NCBI RefSeq assembly: GCF_030817315.1
Contig: NZ_JAUSZF010000001.1
Coordinates: 1,472,501-1,536,500, forward strand
Source of the DNA: Sphingomonas faeni
Lineage (GTDB): Bacteria; Pseudomonadota; Alphaproteobacteria; Sphingomonadales; Sphingomonadaceae
Length of the DNA stretch: 64,000 bases
Direction: 5' to 3'
The notes beneath the pieces were generated by a model that was not told the DNA's origin, did no database searches, and saw only the letters and a list, made by a program, of their open reading frames with translations. Below are positions 41,914 through 49,991 of this stretch, one piece after another. Each line of letters begins with the position of its first letter. Within the stretch, counting starts at the first letter, position 1. Both the position numbers and the translations under genes were made by a program.

Positions 41914-42276
41914 TCATCGAGTCGCGAGTTGCTGCCCCTGCCGGGCAAGCGCACGGCTAGCCAGATCGTGCGACGACATCACCGTGCCCGACGGCAGGTC
42001 CATCGCCACAGACGGCCGGTCCAGCACCGCCGCATACAAGGCGCGTGCCTCCGACTCCCGGCCGGTCCGACGATACACAGACGCCAGATTGAGCATCAGT
42101 TCGGGGCGCTGCGGAAAGATCTTCCGCTCGGCAAGAATGCGCTGCTCGGCCGTGGACAGATCACCCGCCGCGATCGCGGTGTAGCCGGTACGATCGACCG
42201 TCGCCGACTGGCCTGCCAGAGCGGGCGTCGCTGCGCCGAGGGTTGCGAGAACGAACAGGACACTTTTGCGCATCAT
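41914..42276 (-). CDS. exported small TPR-like protein
   Basis: A 120-residue protein with signal peptide MMRKSVLFVLATLGAATPALA and a mature part of about 98 residues that holds one or two TPR-like helical pairs: GDLSTAEQRILAERKIFPQRPELMLNLASVYRRTGRESEARALYAAVL (about 38-85). It is probably periplasmic. It lies downstream of the TonB operon in the same direction, but behind that operon's terminator at 42461, so it likely has its own promoter in 42277-42460. No specific function can be given. Confidence 0.72.
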   Translation of the reverse strand: MMRKSVLFVLATLGAATPALAGQSATVDRTGYTAIAAGDLSTAEQRILAERKIFPQRPELMLNLASVYRRTGRESEARALYAAVLDRPSVAMDLPSGTVMSSHDLASRALARQGQQLATR

Positions 42277-42460
42277 CCATCTCCACTGACCTTCGCGTTT
42301 TGGAAGGTTTCATTTTTGTGACAACGGTGTGTCACTTCGATGACTGTCATACAAGTACATTGATCAAGTTCGCTCGCACGACGGCAGACTTTCATCCGCG
42401 ATACGCCCAGCCCTCCCCACTGCTCCAACTCAGCCACTCCACGGACGTCGCGACCACAAC

Positions 42461-42491
42461 AAAAAAGGGCGGCCCCGGAGGACCGCCCTTT
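42461..42491 (-). terminator. Rho-independent terminator of the tonB-exbBD operon
   Basis: On the minus strand, GGGCGGTC CTCC GGGGCCGCCC forms a strong stem and is followed by TTTTTT. It stands 29 bases after the last exbD stop, well placed to end the operon. Confidence 0.9.
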
Positions 42492-42519
42492 GGACGTTCG
42501 ATACTGTATGCAGAGCGAC

Positions 42520-42948
42520 TTAGAAGTCGTTGCGATACTGCTCGTTGCCGATGAAACCGAGCTTGGTGATCGCGGACCGCTTGATCACGGCCAACGTCCG
42601 ATCGACCACTTCGTACCGCGCCTGCGGATCAGGCTGGAAGTGGAGTTCGGGCTCGGGCGTCATGCCGGCGGACTGGTCCAGATACTGGCGCAGCGTCACC
42701 TCGTCGACCGGCGCACCGTTCCACGCGATAACACCGGCGGGATCGATCGAGATCTTGTTCTTCTCGGGATTGACCGGGTTCTGCGGCTGGTTCGGGCTGT
42801 TGACCGGAAGGTCGACCTTGACCGCATGCGTCTGGATTGGGATCGTGATGATGAACATGATGAGGAGAACGAGCAGGACGTCGATCAACGGCGTCATGTT
42901 CATTTCCATCATCGGCGAGCCATCTTCTTTGCCGCCGCTCATTGCCAT
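42520..42948 (-). CDS. exbD: ExbD/TolR-type biopolymer transport protein, second copy
   Basis: Energy-transducing inner-membrane protein of 142 residues. A cytoplasmic head (MAMSGGKEDGSPMMEMN) precedes MTPLIDVLLVLLIMFIITIP, where Asp25 is the proton-relay aspartate of ExbD/TolR/MotB, then a periplasmic domain rich in proline ending QARYEVVDRTLAVIKRSAITKLGFIGNEQY. It is the last gene of the operon tonB-exbB-exbD-exbD; with ExbB it forms the motor that powers TonB. It is shorter than the other ExbD here and lacks its extra cysteine pair. Confidence 0.92.
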   Translation of the reverse strand: MAMSGGKEDGSPMMEMNMTPLIDVLLVLLIMFIITIPIQTHAVKVDLPVNSPNQPQNPVNPEKNKISIDPAGVIAWNGAPVDEVTLRQYLDQSAGMTPEPELHFQPDPQARYEVVDRTLAVIKRSAITKLGFIGNEQYRNDF

Positions 42949-42981
42949 TCTATACTACTCCTAAATTCTTCCGAGCGACCA

Positions 42982-43461
42982 TCAGCGTTCAGTGGAAACG
43001 CCGGGGGGCGGTTCGGAGATGAAGCCGACGCGGGCAAAACCAGCGCGCTGCATCGTATAGATCGTGCCGCCGATGCACTTGTAGGGCGCGTTCACGTCAC
43101 CGCGAATATGCGCCTCGGGCAGTTCCAGACCAGCGGCGGTCGGGCCACCCTGACGATCGATCTCGGCCTTCAGCTTGACCACGGCGCGATCGAGCAGTTC
43201 GGTCGAACTGACGGGCGACATGCCCCAATAGACCGCACAGCTACCGTCGGGCTTGGTCGTCACCGACAGCGAGACGTTCTCTGGCTTGGTCATCGTCGGA
43301 TCGAAGCGAACCTCGGGAAGCTTCAGCTGCACCGCCTGGACCGCGACGGTCGTCGTCACCAGGAAGATGATCAGGAGCACGAGCATGACGTCGACCAGCG
43401 GCGTCGTATTGATGTCCGATATCGAACTCTCGGTGGAATCGCCACCAACACTCATCGCCAT
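42982..43461 (-). CDS. exbD: ExbD/TolR-type biopolymer transport protein, first copy
   Basis: A 159-residue ExbD. The membrane segment INTTPLVDVMLVLLIIFLVTTTVAV (about 18-42) carries the conserved Asp27; the periplasmic domain contains KPENVSLSVTTKPDGSCAVYWGMSPVSS, RVDKKVVIK-like LDRAVVKLKAEIDRQGG, and EAHIRGDVNAPYKCIGGTIYTMQRAGFARVGFISEPPP. Two periplasmic cysteines (about residues 74 and 138) may form a disulfide. It stands between exbB and the second exbD. Duplicate exbD genes are usual in Xanthomonas and sphingomonads, where the second copy serves particular TonB-dependent receptors. Confidence 0.93.
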   Translation of the reverse strand: MAMSVGGDSTESSISDINTTPLVDVMLVLLIIFLVTTTVAVQAVQLKLPEVRFDPTMTKPENVSLSVTTKPDGSCAVYWGMSPVSSTELLDRAVVKLKAEIDRQGGPTAAGLELPEAHIRGDVNAPYKCIGGTIYTMQRAGFARVGFISEPPPGVSTER

Positions 43462-43553
43462 GTGCGAACTATCCTATCCATTTAATCGCCACCGGAACTG
43501 CCGGCGGCAATGAAGCGGGGCCGCTGCGGACAGCAGGCCCCGCCTTTCGCGTC

Positions 43554-44348
43554 TTAGTTGGCGCGCGGTACGCCACCGGTCTGGCCGGCGGTCGTGGTCG
43601 TCGTAGCAGGCTTGGCCGAAACCGGCTTGGCAGCCGTTGCGATCGACGGACGCACGGCGCCGTTCGAAGCAAGGAAGCCCAGCACGTCGTTCGAGAAGGC
43701 CGACAGGTCCTCTGCGATCGACTTGTTGCGGCGCTGCAGCCAGTTGTACGACAGAACGGCAGGAACCGCGACGACCAGACCCAGGGCGGTCATGATCAGT
43801 GCTTCGCCGACCGGCCCTGCGACCTTGTCGATCGATGCCTGACCCGATGCGCCGATCTTCACCAGTGCGCGGTAGATGCCGATAACCGTACCGAACAGAC
43901 CGATGAACGGCGAAACCGAACCGACCGTCGCGAGGAAGGCGAGACCGCCACCCAGCTTCGAGTTGATCGCGGCTTCCGAGCGGGCCAGCGAGCCGTGCAG
44001 CCAGTCATGCGCCTCGACCGGATCGGTCAGCTTCGAATGCTGCTCCTGAGCAGCCAGGCCGTCGTCGACGATCTGCTTGTAGGCCGAGTTCTTCTCGAGC
44101 TTGGCCGAACCTTCGCGAAGGCTGTTCGAAGACCAGAACGCCTGACGGACGCGCTTGCCCTGACCGATGATCTTCTGCTGCTCGAACAGCTTCGAGAACA
44201 AGATGTAGAACGACACGACCGACATCAGCACAAGGATGCCGAACACGGTCTGCGAGATCAGACCGCCTTCGCGGAGTGCGGCTTGCAGGCCGTACGGGTT
44301 GGCGTCGGCTGCGGCGGGCCCTGCCGCTGCAAGAATGGTGGTGATCAT
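43554..44348 (-). CDS. exbB: ExbB/TolQ/MotA-type proton channel protein
   Basis: A 264-residue inner-membrane protein. An exported N-terminal stretch (MITTILAAAGPAAADANPYGL) is followed by the first helix GLISQTVFGILVLMSVVSFYILFSKLF, a cytoplasmic domain of about 100 residues, then the conserved helices GGGLAFLATVGSVSPFIGLFGTVIGIYRALVKIGASGQASIDKVAGPVGEALIMTALGLVVAVPAVLSYNWLQRRN (about 143-218), the ExbB/TolQ signature. The C-terminus is Ala/Thr-rich. With the ExbD proteins it makes the ring that uses the proton gradient to energise TonB. Confidence 0.95.
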   Translation of the reverse strand: MITTILAAAGPAAADANPYGLQAALREGGLISQTVFGILVLMSVVSFYILFSKLFEQQKIIGQGKRVRQAFWSSNSLREGSAKLEKNSAYKQIVDDGLAAQEQHSKLTDPVEAHDWLHGSLARSEAAINSKLGGGLAFLATVGSVSPFIGLFGTVIGIYRALVKIGASGQASIDKVAGPVGEALIMTALGLVVAVPAVLSYNWLQRRNKSIAEDLSAFSNDVLGFLASNGAVRPSIATAAKPVSAKPATTTTTAGQTGGVPRAN

Positions 44349-44401
44349 GTTCGCTTAGTCCTCTGACTGAATTTTATCTGGTGCGGTTGACGGTAGGTGG
44401 A

Positions 44402-45082
44402 TCAATCTTCTGGCAGGACCCACCTGATGTTCAGCTGGTACGACGACGCTACGGCGTTACCGTTCTCGTCCTTGGCCGGCGTGAAACGCACCCTGGCCTT
44501 GGAGATCCGGCAGGTCGCATCGTCCAGCGTCGTATTGCCGCTGGAGGACGTCACCGAACAGTCGGTCACGCGACCATCCGTACCGATCGTCAGCTTTGCG
44601 GAAACGCGACCCTGAGCACCCTCGCGCTGTGCCGACGGCGGATAGTTGTCCGCGCCGAAATACTGCCCTGGGTTACCCTTCAGACCAGCAGCCTGCGAAA
44701 CACGCGGCACTGCTGGCGGAGCCGGCGGTGCTGGTGGTGCTGGCGGCGACGGCGGGGCCGTCGGCTGGAACCGAGGAATGATGCTCGATGTCGTCAGCGC
44801 GGGCGCTGGCTGCGGCGTAACCACGACCGGCGGCGGCGTCACGACCGTAGTCGGTGGCGGCGGCAGGTTCGGCTGGTCGGGCGGCGGCGGCGGGGGCTCG
44901 TCGGGCGGAGGCGGCGGCGGCGGCGGCTCCACGTCGAACGTCGTCATCTTCTCCTGGGCCTTTTTCACGTACTGGTACGCGAGGCCCGTGACGAAAGCGT
45001 AGCCCAAGGCCGCATGAATCAACGCGACGATCACAATCGCGACGATTTTGCCTCCGGACATCTTCTGGTCAGTATAGGCCAT
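44402..45082 (-). CDS. tonB: TonB energy transducer
   Basis: Spans the periplasm and pulls on TonB-dependent receptors. In 226 residues: N-terminal anchor GGKIVAIVIVALIHAALGYAFVTGLAY (about 10-36), with the Ser/His position typical of TonB occupied by HAALG; a spacer of polyproline runs (EPPPPPPPPDEPPPPPPDQP and PPAPPAPPAPPAVP) across about residues 52-125; and a TonB-C domain from about 145, YPPSAQREGAQGRVSAKLTIGTDGRVTDCSV to SYQLNIRWVLPED with a Cys pair likely disulfide-bonded. It is first in the operon with exbB and two exbD genes, matching the large TonB-dependent receptor at the right end. Confidence 0.95.
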   Translation of the reverse strand: MAYTDQKMSGGKIVAIVIVALIHAALGYAFVTGLAYQYVKKAQEKMTTFDVEPPPPPPPPDEPPPPPPDQPNLPPPPTTVVTPPPVVVTPQPAPALTTSSIIPRFQPTAPPSPPAPPAPPAPPAVPRVSQAAGLKGNPGQYFGADNYPPSAQREGAQGRVSAKLTIGTDGRVTDCSVTSSSGNTTLDDATCRISKARVRFTPAKDENGNAVASSYQLNIRWVLPED

Positions 45083-45306
45083 TCAGAAACGACACTCCCT
45101 TAATCTGCCTGCTCCGTACGCACGGGCCCGCACTGGGTACGCGACACATACGTCTGCCGTTGGCCGGAATAACCACGGGGCAGTGCCCAAGTCCTATCGC
45201 CACGTTCTGCGACACGCAAACGCTTTGTCAGACGCAACAAACGTACAACCGTACGATGGCAGAATTATTTCTGTATCGTTCAGGTTGCGTGGCGTAGCCT
45301 GAAGGC

Positions 45307-46203
45307 ATGAATCGTCTCCTTCACGTTACGGCTTCGGCCCTATCCGTCATCCTTGCCGCGGGGTCCGTCAACGCCCAGCAAGCCCAGGTTCCGCCGCAGG
45401 TTTCTGCCGATAATGCGAGGGTTTCTTCAGGTGCAGTGCAGCAGCATACGGCTGGCGGCATCGGGTATTCGGACATTGCGGACCTGGTTCTGTCCGCCCC
45501 AGTGATCGCCGACGCGACCGTCCGGTCGACCACCAAGATCAAGCCCGCCGAGGCGCCGAATCTCGTTCCGGGACATGTCAGACTATATATCGAGGTCGAT
45601 GTCACCGCGCTAATCCGCGGCGCCGACGGGCTTCCGCCGCGAATCGGGTATCTGCTCGACGTCGTGCCCGACGCCGCCGGCCGCGTGCCCAAATTCAAGA
45701 AGGCCCGCGTGCTGATCTTCGCGCGTCCGGTCCCAGGGGCCGTGAACCAGGTCCAACTCGTGGCGCCCGATGCGCAGCTGGATTGGACGCCGACCGCCGA
45801 CGCACGGGCGCGGAAAATCGCACGCGACGCGCTCGCAAGCGACGCCCCGCCGGTCATCACCGGAATCGGCAATGCCTTCCACGTGCCCGGCGCGCTGCCC
45901 GGCGAGGGCGAGACACAGATATTCCTGACCACCGCGGACCAGCGTCCGGTATCGCTGTCGGTGCTGCGTCGCCCCGGCGAACAACCGCGCTGGGCGGTCG
46001 CGTTGAGCGAGATCGTCGACGAATCGGCCGCGCCCCCCGCTCCGGAGACGTTGCTATGGTATCGGTTGAGCTGTGCCTTGCCGCAGACCTTGCCGGAACG
46101 GAGCACGGGATCGCTCGAAGCCGCGGACGCGACCATTGCGCGTGAAGATTATGCGTTCGTCCTGGCCGCGCTGGGACCATGCGGACGGACTCGCAAAAGC
46201 TAA
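45307..46203 (+). CDS. exported protein of unknown function
   Basis: A 298-residue protein with a signal peptide (MNRLLHVTASALSVILAAGSVNAQQ) and a mature part of about 273 residues without recognised domain. It mixes beta-rich stretches (VPGHVRLYIEVDVTALIRG, RIGYLLDVVPDAAG, ARVLIFARPV) with a C-terminal part having three cysteines (SCALPQTL and ALGPCGR). I cannot place it in a family; similar proteins seem common in sphingomonads. It is divergent from the tonB operon across 224 bases that must hold promoters for both. A perfect hairpin ends it at 46217. Confidence 0.75.
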   Translation: MNRLLHVTASALSVILAAGSVNAQQAQVPPQVSADNARVSSGAVQQHTAGGIGYSDIADLVLSAPVIADATVRSTTKIKPAEAPNLVPGHVRLYIEVDVTALIRGADGLPPRIGYLLDVVPDAAGRVPKFKKARVLIFARPVPGAVNQVQLVAPDAQLDWTPTADARARKIARDALASDAPPVITGIGNAFHVPGALPGEGETQIFLTTADQRPVSLSVLRRPGEQPRWAVALSEIVDESAAPPAPETLLWYRLSCALPQTLPERSTGSLEAADATIAREDYAFVLAALGPCGRTRKS

Positions 46204-46216
46204 GCGCCGTCGTCAC

Positions 46217-46242
46217 GATCCTCCCCCTTGCGGGGGAGGATC
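46217..46242. terminator. perfect hairpin between two convergent genes
   Basis: GATCCTCCCCC and GGGGGAGGATC form an exact 11-bp stem with a TTGC loop, 14 bases after one stop and 9 bases before the end of the gene on the other strand. No U-run. It resembles the arms of the dispersed palindromes and probably ends transcription both ways. Confidence 0.75.
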
Positions 46243-46250
46243 GCCCAGGC

Positions 46251-46532
46251 TCAGCGTGCGAGGATGTCGAGCAACTGCCCGGTGGTCGATGGTGCGTTTT
46301 CGAGGAACGTGACGGCCGCATCCACATCAGCCGGATCGGCGCCTCCCGTCGCGACCACCGCATTCACGCGAACCGCGGGCGCCAGTTCGATCGCGAGTGG
46401 CCCGATCGCCGCTTTCGCCTGCGCCATCGTCAACGGATCGAGCGTTGCCGGGATCAGCACGATCCGCGATTCGCCAACCGCGCCGCGCACCAGCGCCGCG
46501 ATGTTCCCGCCCGGCTCCAGTTCCAGCAGCAT
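46251..46532 (-). CDS. small protein downstream of folB
   Basis: A 93-residue alpha/beta protein: MLLELEPGGNIAALVRGAVGESRIVLIPATLDPLTMAQAKAAIG then AIELAPAVRVNAVVATGGADPADVDAAVTFLENAPSTTGQLLDILA. The pattern, including ELAPAVRVNAV and the pattern AVTFLENAPSTTGQLLDI, looks like the C-terminal part of a short-chain dehydrogenase fold (VNAVAPG ... VAFLAS ... TGQ), without the cofactor-binding N-terminus or the YxxxK active site. It begins 5 bases after folB and is likely co-translated. Possibly a shortened SDR or a Rossmann-like folate accessory; function unknown. Confidence 0.65.
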   Translation of the reverse strand: MLLELEPGGNIAALVRGAVGESRIVLIPATLDPLTMAQAKAAIGPLAIELAPAVRVNAVVATGGADPADVDAAVTFLENAPSTTGQLLDILAR

Positions 46533-46537
46533 GCCGG

Positions 46538-46909
46538 TCAGCGGCGATGGCGGACGAGCGTCACGCCGATCGCCTCGTCGGCCTCGGCGATCGCAAGCTT
46601 GACGATCTTCACCATCACCCGCAGCACGCGCGCATCCTGCAGGAACAGCGTCTCGCAGATATGATCCGCGACGCCTTCGATCAGGGTGAAATGCACGCCG
46701 GGCGGCAGCGCCGTGGTCGCAGCGTTCTTCAGATCCAGATAATTCTTCGACGCCGACAACGGCGTATCCGGCGCGAATCGCTTCGGACAGACCATGTCGA
46801 CGGTCAGCGATATCCGCAGCGGTTGCGGCAGATGCGTCTCTTCCGAATAGATGCCGGTCAGGACCTGCACTTCGAGATCGTGGACTTCGAGTTGGAGACT
46901 GTCTTCCAT
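46538..46909 (-). CDS. folB: dihydroneopterin aldolase family protein
   Basis: A 123-residue T-fold enzyme of the FolB family, which cleaves dihydroneopterin on the way to folate. Start MEDSLQLEVHDLEVQVLTGIYSEE matches the family's LEV-GIYxxE pattern; later parts are QPLRISLTVDMV, NYLDLKNAATTALPPGVHFTLIEGVADHICETLFLQDARVLRVMVKIVKLAIAEADEAIGV, with the conserved Leu-Ile-Glu block (HFTLIEGVADHI) and the C-terminal Lys region. ATG 46909 gives the usual length; an open frame runs to 47062. Divergent from the GNAT gene; it is followed closely by a small SDR-like gene. Confidence 0.85.
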   Translation of the reverse strand: MEDSLQLEVHDLEVQVLTGIYSEETHLPQPLRISLTVDMVCPKRFAPDTPLSASKNYLDLKNAATTALPPGVHFTLIEGVADHICETLFLQDARVLRVMVKIVKLAIAEADEAIGVTLVRHRR

Positions 46910-47073
46910 ATGCGCGCCTCTAGCAGACGTACGGCGAGATGAAAGGTACGCCTTTGACCCGAGCAGCGCAGGCACGAGCAGGTCGATACCGGTCCGGTTA
47001 TCCTTGCGTTCGGCGTAGCCACGGCTAAAGCGCGCTGCCCTTCGCACCCAAATATGGCGCATGCGGGCAGGAG

Positions 47074-47607
47074 ATGCCGTTGATCACTCTCGTCCCCCTC
47101 GCCAGCGTCGACCCGACCGCAGTCGAGATGCTGCTCGATGCCGCCTTCGGACCCGATCGATTCACGCGCACCGCCTATACGATCCGCGGCGGCGCCAAGC
47201 CGGTCGCCGCGCTCAGCTTCGCCGCGGTCGAGGACAGCGTGCTAGTCGGCTCGATCCAGTGCTGGCCGATCGCGCTGGCGGGCGACGACAGGATGTTTCC
47301 GCTCGTCATGCTCGGCCCGGTCGCCGTCGCCCCCGATCATCAGGGTGATGGCATCGGTCGCCGCCTGATGGCCCACGCACTCGATGCAGCTGCTGGCGAA
47401 GGCCTCGACACGGCACTCATGCTGATAGGCGACCCGGACTATTACGGGCGCTTCTTCGGCTTCTCGGCAGAGCGCACCGCTCGCTGGAACGCGCCCGGCC
47501 CGGTCGAGCGCCACCGCTTGCTCGCGCGCGGCGATGCGGTGCCGGACGCCAGCGGCATGTTGGGCCCCCGCCTTGCAGAATGCGTACCGGTTACCGCATC
47601 CGTATAA
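47074..47607 (+). CDS. GNAT-family N-acetyltransferase
   Basis: A 177-residue acetyltransferase of the YhbS subtype. The acetyl-CoA pyrophosphate loop is in LGPVAVAPDHQGDGIGRRLMAHALDAA (about 89-115), with the Q/R-x-x-G-x-G/A pattern QGDGIG; earlier is AFGPDRFTRTAYTIRGG and later MLIGDPDYYGRFFGFSAERT, where the Tyr-Tyr-Gly-Arg-Phe-Gly-Phe run is a family mark. Substrate unknown. The start at ATG 47074 has GCAGGAG 8 bases before it. Confidence 0.9.
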   Translation: MPLITLVPLASVDPTAVEMLLDAAFGPDRFTRTAYTIRGGAKPVAALSFAAVEDSVLVGSIQCWPIALAGDDRMFPLVMLGPVAVAPDHQGDGIGRRLMAHALDAAAGEGLDTALMLIGDPDYYGRFFGFSAERTARWNAPGPVERHRLLARGDAVPDASGMLGPRLAECVPVTASV

Positions 47608-47650
47608 GGCGCCGCTTTACCTCGGCCCCCTGCCCGCCTAGTCCGCCGCC

Positions 47651-48229
47651 ATGCCCATGGATCCCATTCCCGACATCGCCTCGCTAAGCCTCGCCGAGAT
47701 CGCCAAGCTGGTCGAAGAGGCGAAACTGCCGCCGGTCGAAAAATGGAATCCGACGCATTGCGGCGATAGCGAGATGCGGATCGCGCGCGACGGCACCTGG
47801 TATCATCAGGGCTCGCCGATCGGCCGCCCGGCAATGGTCCGACTATTCTCGACGATCCTGCGCCGCGAGCCCGACGGCAGCCACGTCCTGGTCACGCCCG
47901 TCGAAAAGCTCGATATCGAGGTCGAGGACGCACCGTTCGTCGCGGTGGAGATGAAGGCCGAAGGCAGCGGCCCGGACTCCAAGCTCGCCTTTCGGTTGAA
48001 CACCGGCGACCTCGTCACCGCCGGCCCGGATCATCCCCTGCGGTTCGTTCAGGACGCGACCGATGGCGATGGCGGCCCACGCCCCTATCTCACGGTCCGC
48101 GGCGGGATGGAGGCGCTGGTCGTCCGCTCCGTGTATTACGAACTCGCCGAACGGGCGATCGTTGACGATGCGACGCCAGCCGGGGTGTGGAGCGACGGGG
48201 CTTTCTTCCCGCTGGAGCCCGCTGCATGA
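47651..48229 (+). CDS. DUF1285 domain-containing protein
   Basis: A 192-residue protein that fits DUF1285: PPVEKWNPTHCGDSEMRIARDGTWYHQGSPIGRPAMVRLFSTILRREPDG (about 31-80), the hallmark NP..CG.SEMRIARDG.W.H.G.PI.R..MV..FS.ILR pattern, and TPVEKLDIEVEDAPFVAVEM after it. Structures of the family show a dimeric beta fold; no function is known. Its stop overlaps the start of the NUDIX gene, and the following cca gene is coupled too, so this is a tight three-gene unit DUF1285-NUDIX-cca, a conserved alphaproteobacterial order. Confidence 0.92.
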   Translation: MPMDPIPDIASLSLAEIAKLVEEAKLPPVEKWNPTHCGDSEMRIARDGTWYHQGSPIGRPAMVRLFSTILRREPDGSHVLVTPVEKLDIEVEDAPFVAVEMKAEGSGPDSKLAFRLNTGDLVTAGPDHPLRFVQDATDGDGGPRPYLTVRGGMEALVVRSVYYELAERAIVDDATPAGVWSDGAFFPLEPAA

Positions 48230-48822
48230 GCTTGGCTGACCGGTTGACCGCGGCACTGGCGAAGGGCGCCGGGTCGCACATGATCCTCCTTACCGGCGAC
48301 CAGCATGACGGCGATCTCACCGCGGCCGAGACGTTGTTGCCCGCCGCGGTCCTGATCGCGGTGACCGACCGTGCGGATCCCGGCGTAATCCTGACGCAGC
48401 GCACCGACACGATGAGCCGCCACCCGGGCCAGATCGCGTTTCCCGGCGGTCGGATCGATCCTGGCGAGGACGTCTTCACCGCCGCCCTGCGCGAGGCCGA
48501 GGAAGAGATCGGACTGCCACGCGATACCGTGACGGTGATCGGCGAGGCCGACAGCTACCGCACGATAACCGGGTTCCAGGTGACGCCGGTGATCGGCGTC
48601 ATTCCGCCGGACCTTATCTTCACGCCCAGCGAGGCGGAGGTCGCGAGCATCTTCGAAGTGCCGCTGGCCTTCCTGCTCGACGAGGCGAACCATGTCGAGG
48701 CAACGCTCGAATGGCAGGGGCAGGACCGACATTATTACGAAATCCTTTGGAACGAGCGCCGGATCTGGGGCGCGACCGCCGCGATGATCGTCAACCTCGC
48801 ACGGCGCCTGAGGTGGTCATGA
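48226..48822 (+). CDS. NUDIX hydrolase, CoA pyrophosphatase type
   Basis: A 198-residue enzyme expected to split CoA or its derivatives into phosphopantetheine and 3-prime,5-prime-ADP. The NUDIX box is complete: GGRIDPGEDVFTAALREAEEEIGL (about 80-103), matching GX5EX7REUXEEXGU, and is preceded by LTQRTDTMSRHPGQIAFPGG, the NuCoA signature with the LLTxR...HxGQIAFPGG pattern. The start at 48226 (MSLADRLTAALAKG) overlaps the preceding TGA; the stop overlaps the cca ATG. Confidence 0.92.
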   Translation: MSLADRLTAALAKGAGSHMILLTGDQHDGDLTAAETLLPAAVLIAVTDRADPGVILTQRTDTMSRHPGQIAFPGGRIDPGEDVFTAALREAEEEIGLPRDTVTVIGEADSYRTITGFQVTPVIGVIPPDLIFTPSEAEVASIFEVPLAFLLDEANHVEATLEWQGQDRHYYEILWNERRIWGATAAMIVNLARRLRWS

Positions 48823-49991
48823 TCCTCCCGAACGCGCCATGGCGCGACCGTGACGGTCTCGAAGCGCTGACGAAGGTCCTTGGCGCGACCAAAAGTGAAT
48901 CGCGCTTCGTCGGCGGCGCGGTGCGCGACACGTTGCTCGGAATCGACGTCGCCGACGTCGACATCGCTACCCGCCTGCCACCGCAGGAGGTGATCGAACG
49001 CCTCCAGGATGCGCGTATCAAGGCGGTCCCGACCGGCCTCGCGCACGGCACCATCACCGCAGTCACGCCCGCGGGTCCGGTCGAGGTGACGACGCTGCGG
49101 CGCGATGTCTCGACCGACGGCCGTCACGCGATCATCGCCTATACCGACGACTGGCGCGAGGACGCGGCACGGCGCGACTTCACGATGAACGCGCTTTACG
49201 CCGATCCGGCGACGGGCGAGATTTTCGATTATTTCGGCGGTCTCGACGACCTCGCGGCACGACGCGTGCGCTTCATCGGCAACCCGTTGCAGCGGATCGC
49301 CGAGGATCACCTGCGCATCCTCCGCTTCTTCCGCTTCCACGCGCGCTTCGGCACCACGATCGACGAAGCTGGCCTCGACGCTTGTACCGCGCGCGCCAAC
49401 GACCTGATGGCGCTCTCCCGCGAACGCATCGCGAGCGAAGTGTTGAAGCTGCTGGTCGCCACTAACGCCGTGCCCGTCGTCGCGCTGATGGTTGAGCGCG
49501 GCATCTTCCGCGCGGTATTGCCCGAGATCGACGCGCAGGGAGCGGCCCGTCTCGGCGTGCTGGCCGAACGCGAGGCGGACGCCGGCATCGCACCCGACCC
49601 GATCCGTCGCCTTGCCATGACAATCGCGCCTGCCGCCGCCGAAGCCGTCGGAGCGCGGCTGAAGCTATCGAACGTCGACCGCAAGCGCCTGATCGCCGCC
49701 ACCGCCGGGCCCGGCGCGGAAGGCCCGCTGGCATTAGCGTACCGTGTCGGCGTGGCCGGCGCAGTCGACCGTCTGCTTATCGCTGGCGAAGACGTGTCCG
49801 CGATCAAGGACTGGACGCCGCCTGCGTTCCCGTTCTCGGGCGGCGCGCTGGTCGAACGGGGTCTCCGCAAGGGTCCCGACGTCGCGGCAATGCTCCGCAG
49901 GGTCGAGACGCAGTGGATCGCCGAAGGGTTTCCCGACGCAGGGCGCGTGGCGATCATCGCCGACGCACTGGTGGCGGAGGTTTCCGCTTAG
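48819..49991 (+). CDS. cca: CCA-adding tRNA nucleotidyltransferase / poly(A) polymerase family
   Basis: Class II nucleotidyltransferase of 390 residues that adds or repairs the CCA end of tRNAs. The head domain has FVGGAVRDTLLGIDVADVDIATRLPP (about 26-51) with the metal-binding DVD, the GTITAVTPAGPVEVTTLRRDVSTDGRHAIIAYTDDWREDAARRDFTMNALYADP block including the nucleotide-selecting RRDFTxNA motif, and RFIGNPLQRIAEDHLRILRFFRFHARFG for tRNA body binding. Because tRNAs here encode CCA, its main job is probably repair. Start at ATG 48819, coupled to the NUDIX gene. It converges on the EAL gene with a 4-base overlap of ends. Confidence 0.93.
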   Translation: MILPNAPWRDRDGLEALTKVLGATKSESRFVGGAVRDTLLGIDVADVDIATRLPPQEVIERLQDARIKAVPTGLAHGTITAVTPAGPVEVTTLRRDVSTDGRHAIIAYTDDWREDAARRDFTMNALYADPATGEIFDYFGGLDDLAARRVRFIGNPLQRIAEDHLRILRFFRFHARFGTTIDEAGLDACTARANDLMALSRERIASEVLKLLVATNAVPVVALMVERGIFRAVLPEIDAQGAARLGVLAEREADAGIAPDPIRRLAMTIAPAAAEAVGARLKLSNVDRKRLIAATAGPGAEGPLALAYRVGVAGAVDRLLIAGEDVSAIKDWTPPAFPFSGGALVERGLRKGPDVAAMLRRVETQWIAEGFPDAGRVAIIADALVAEVSA

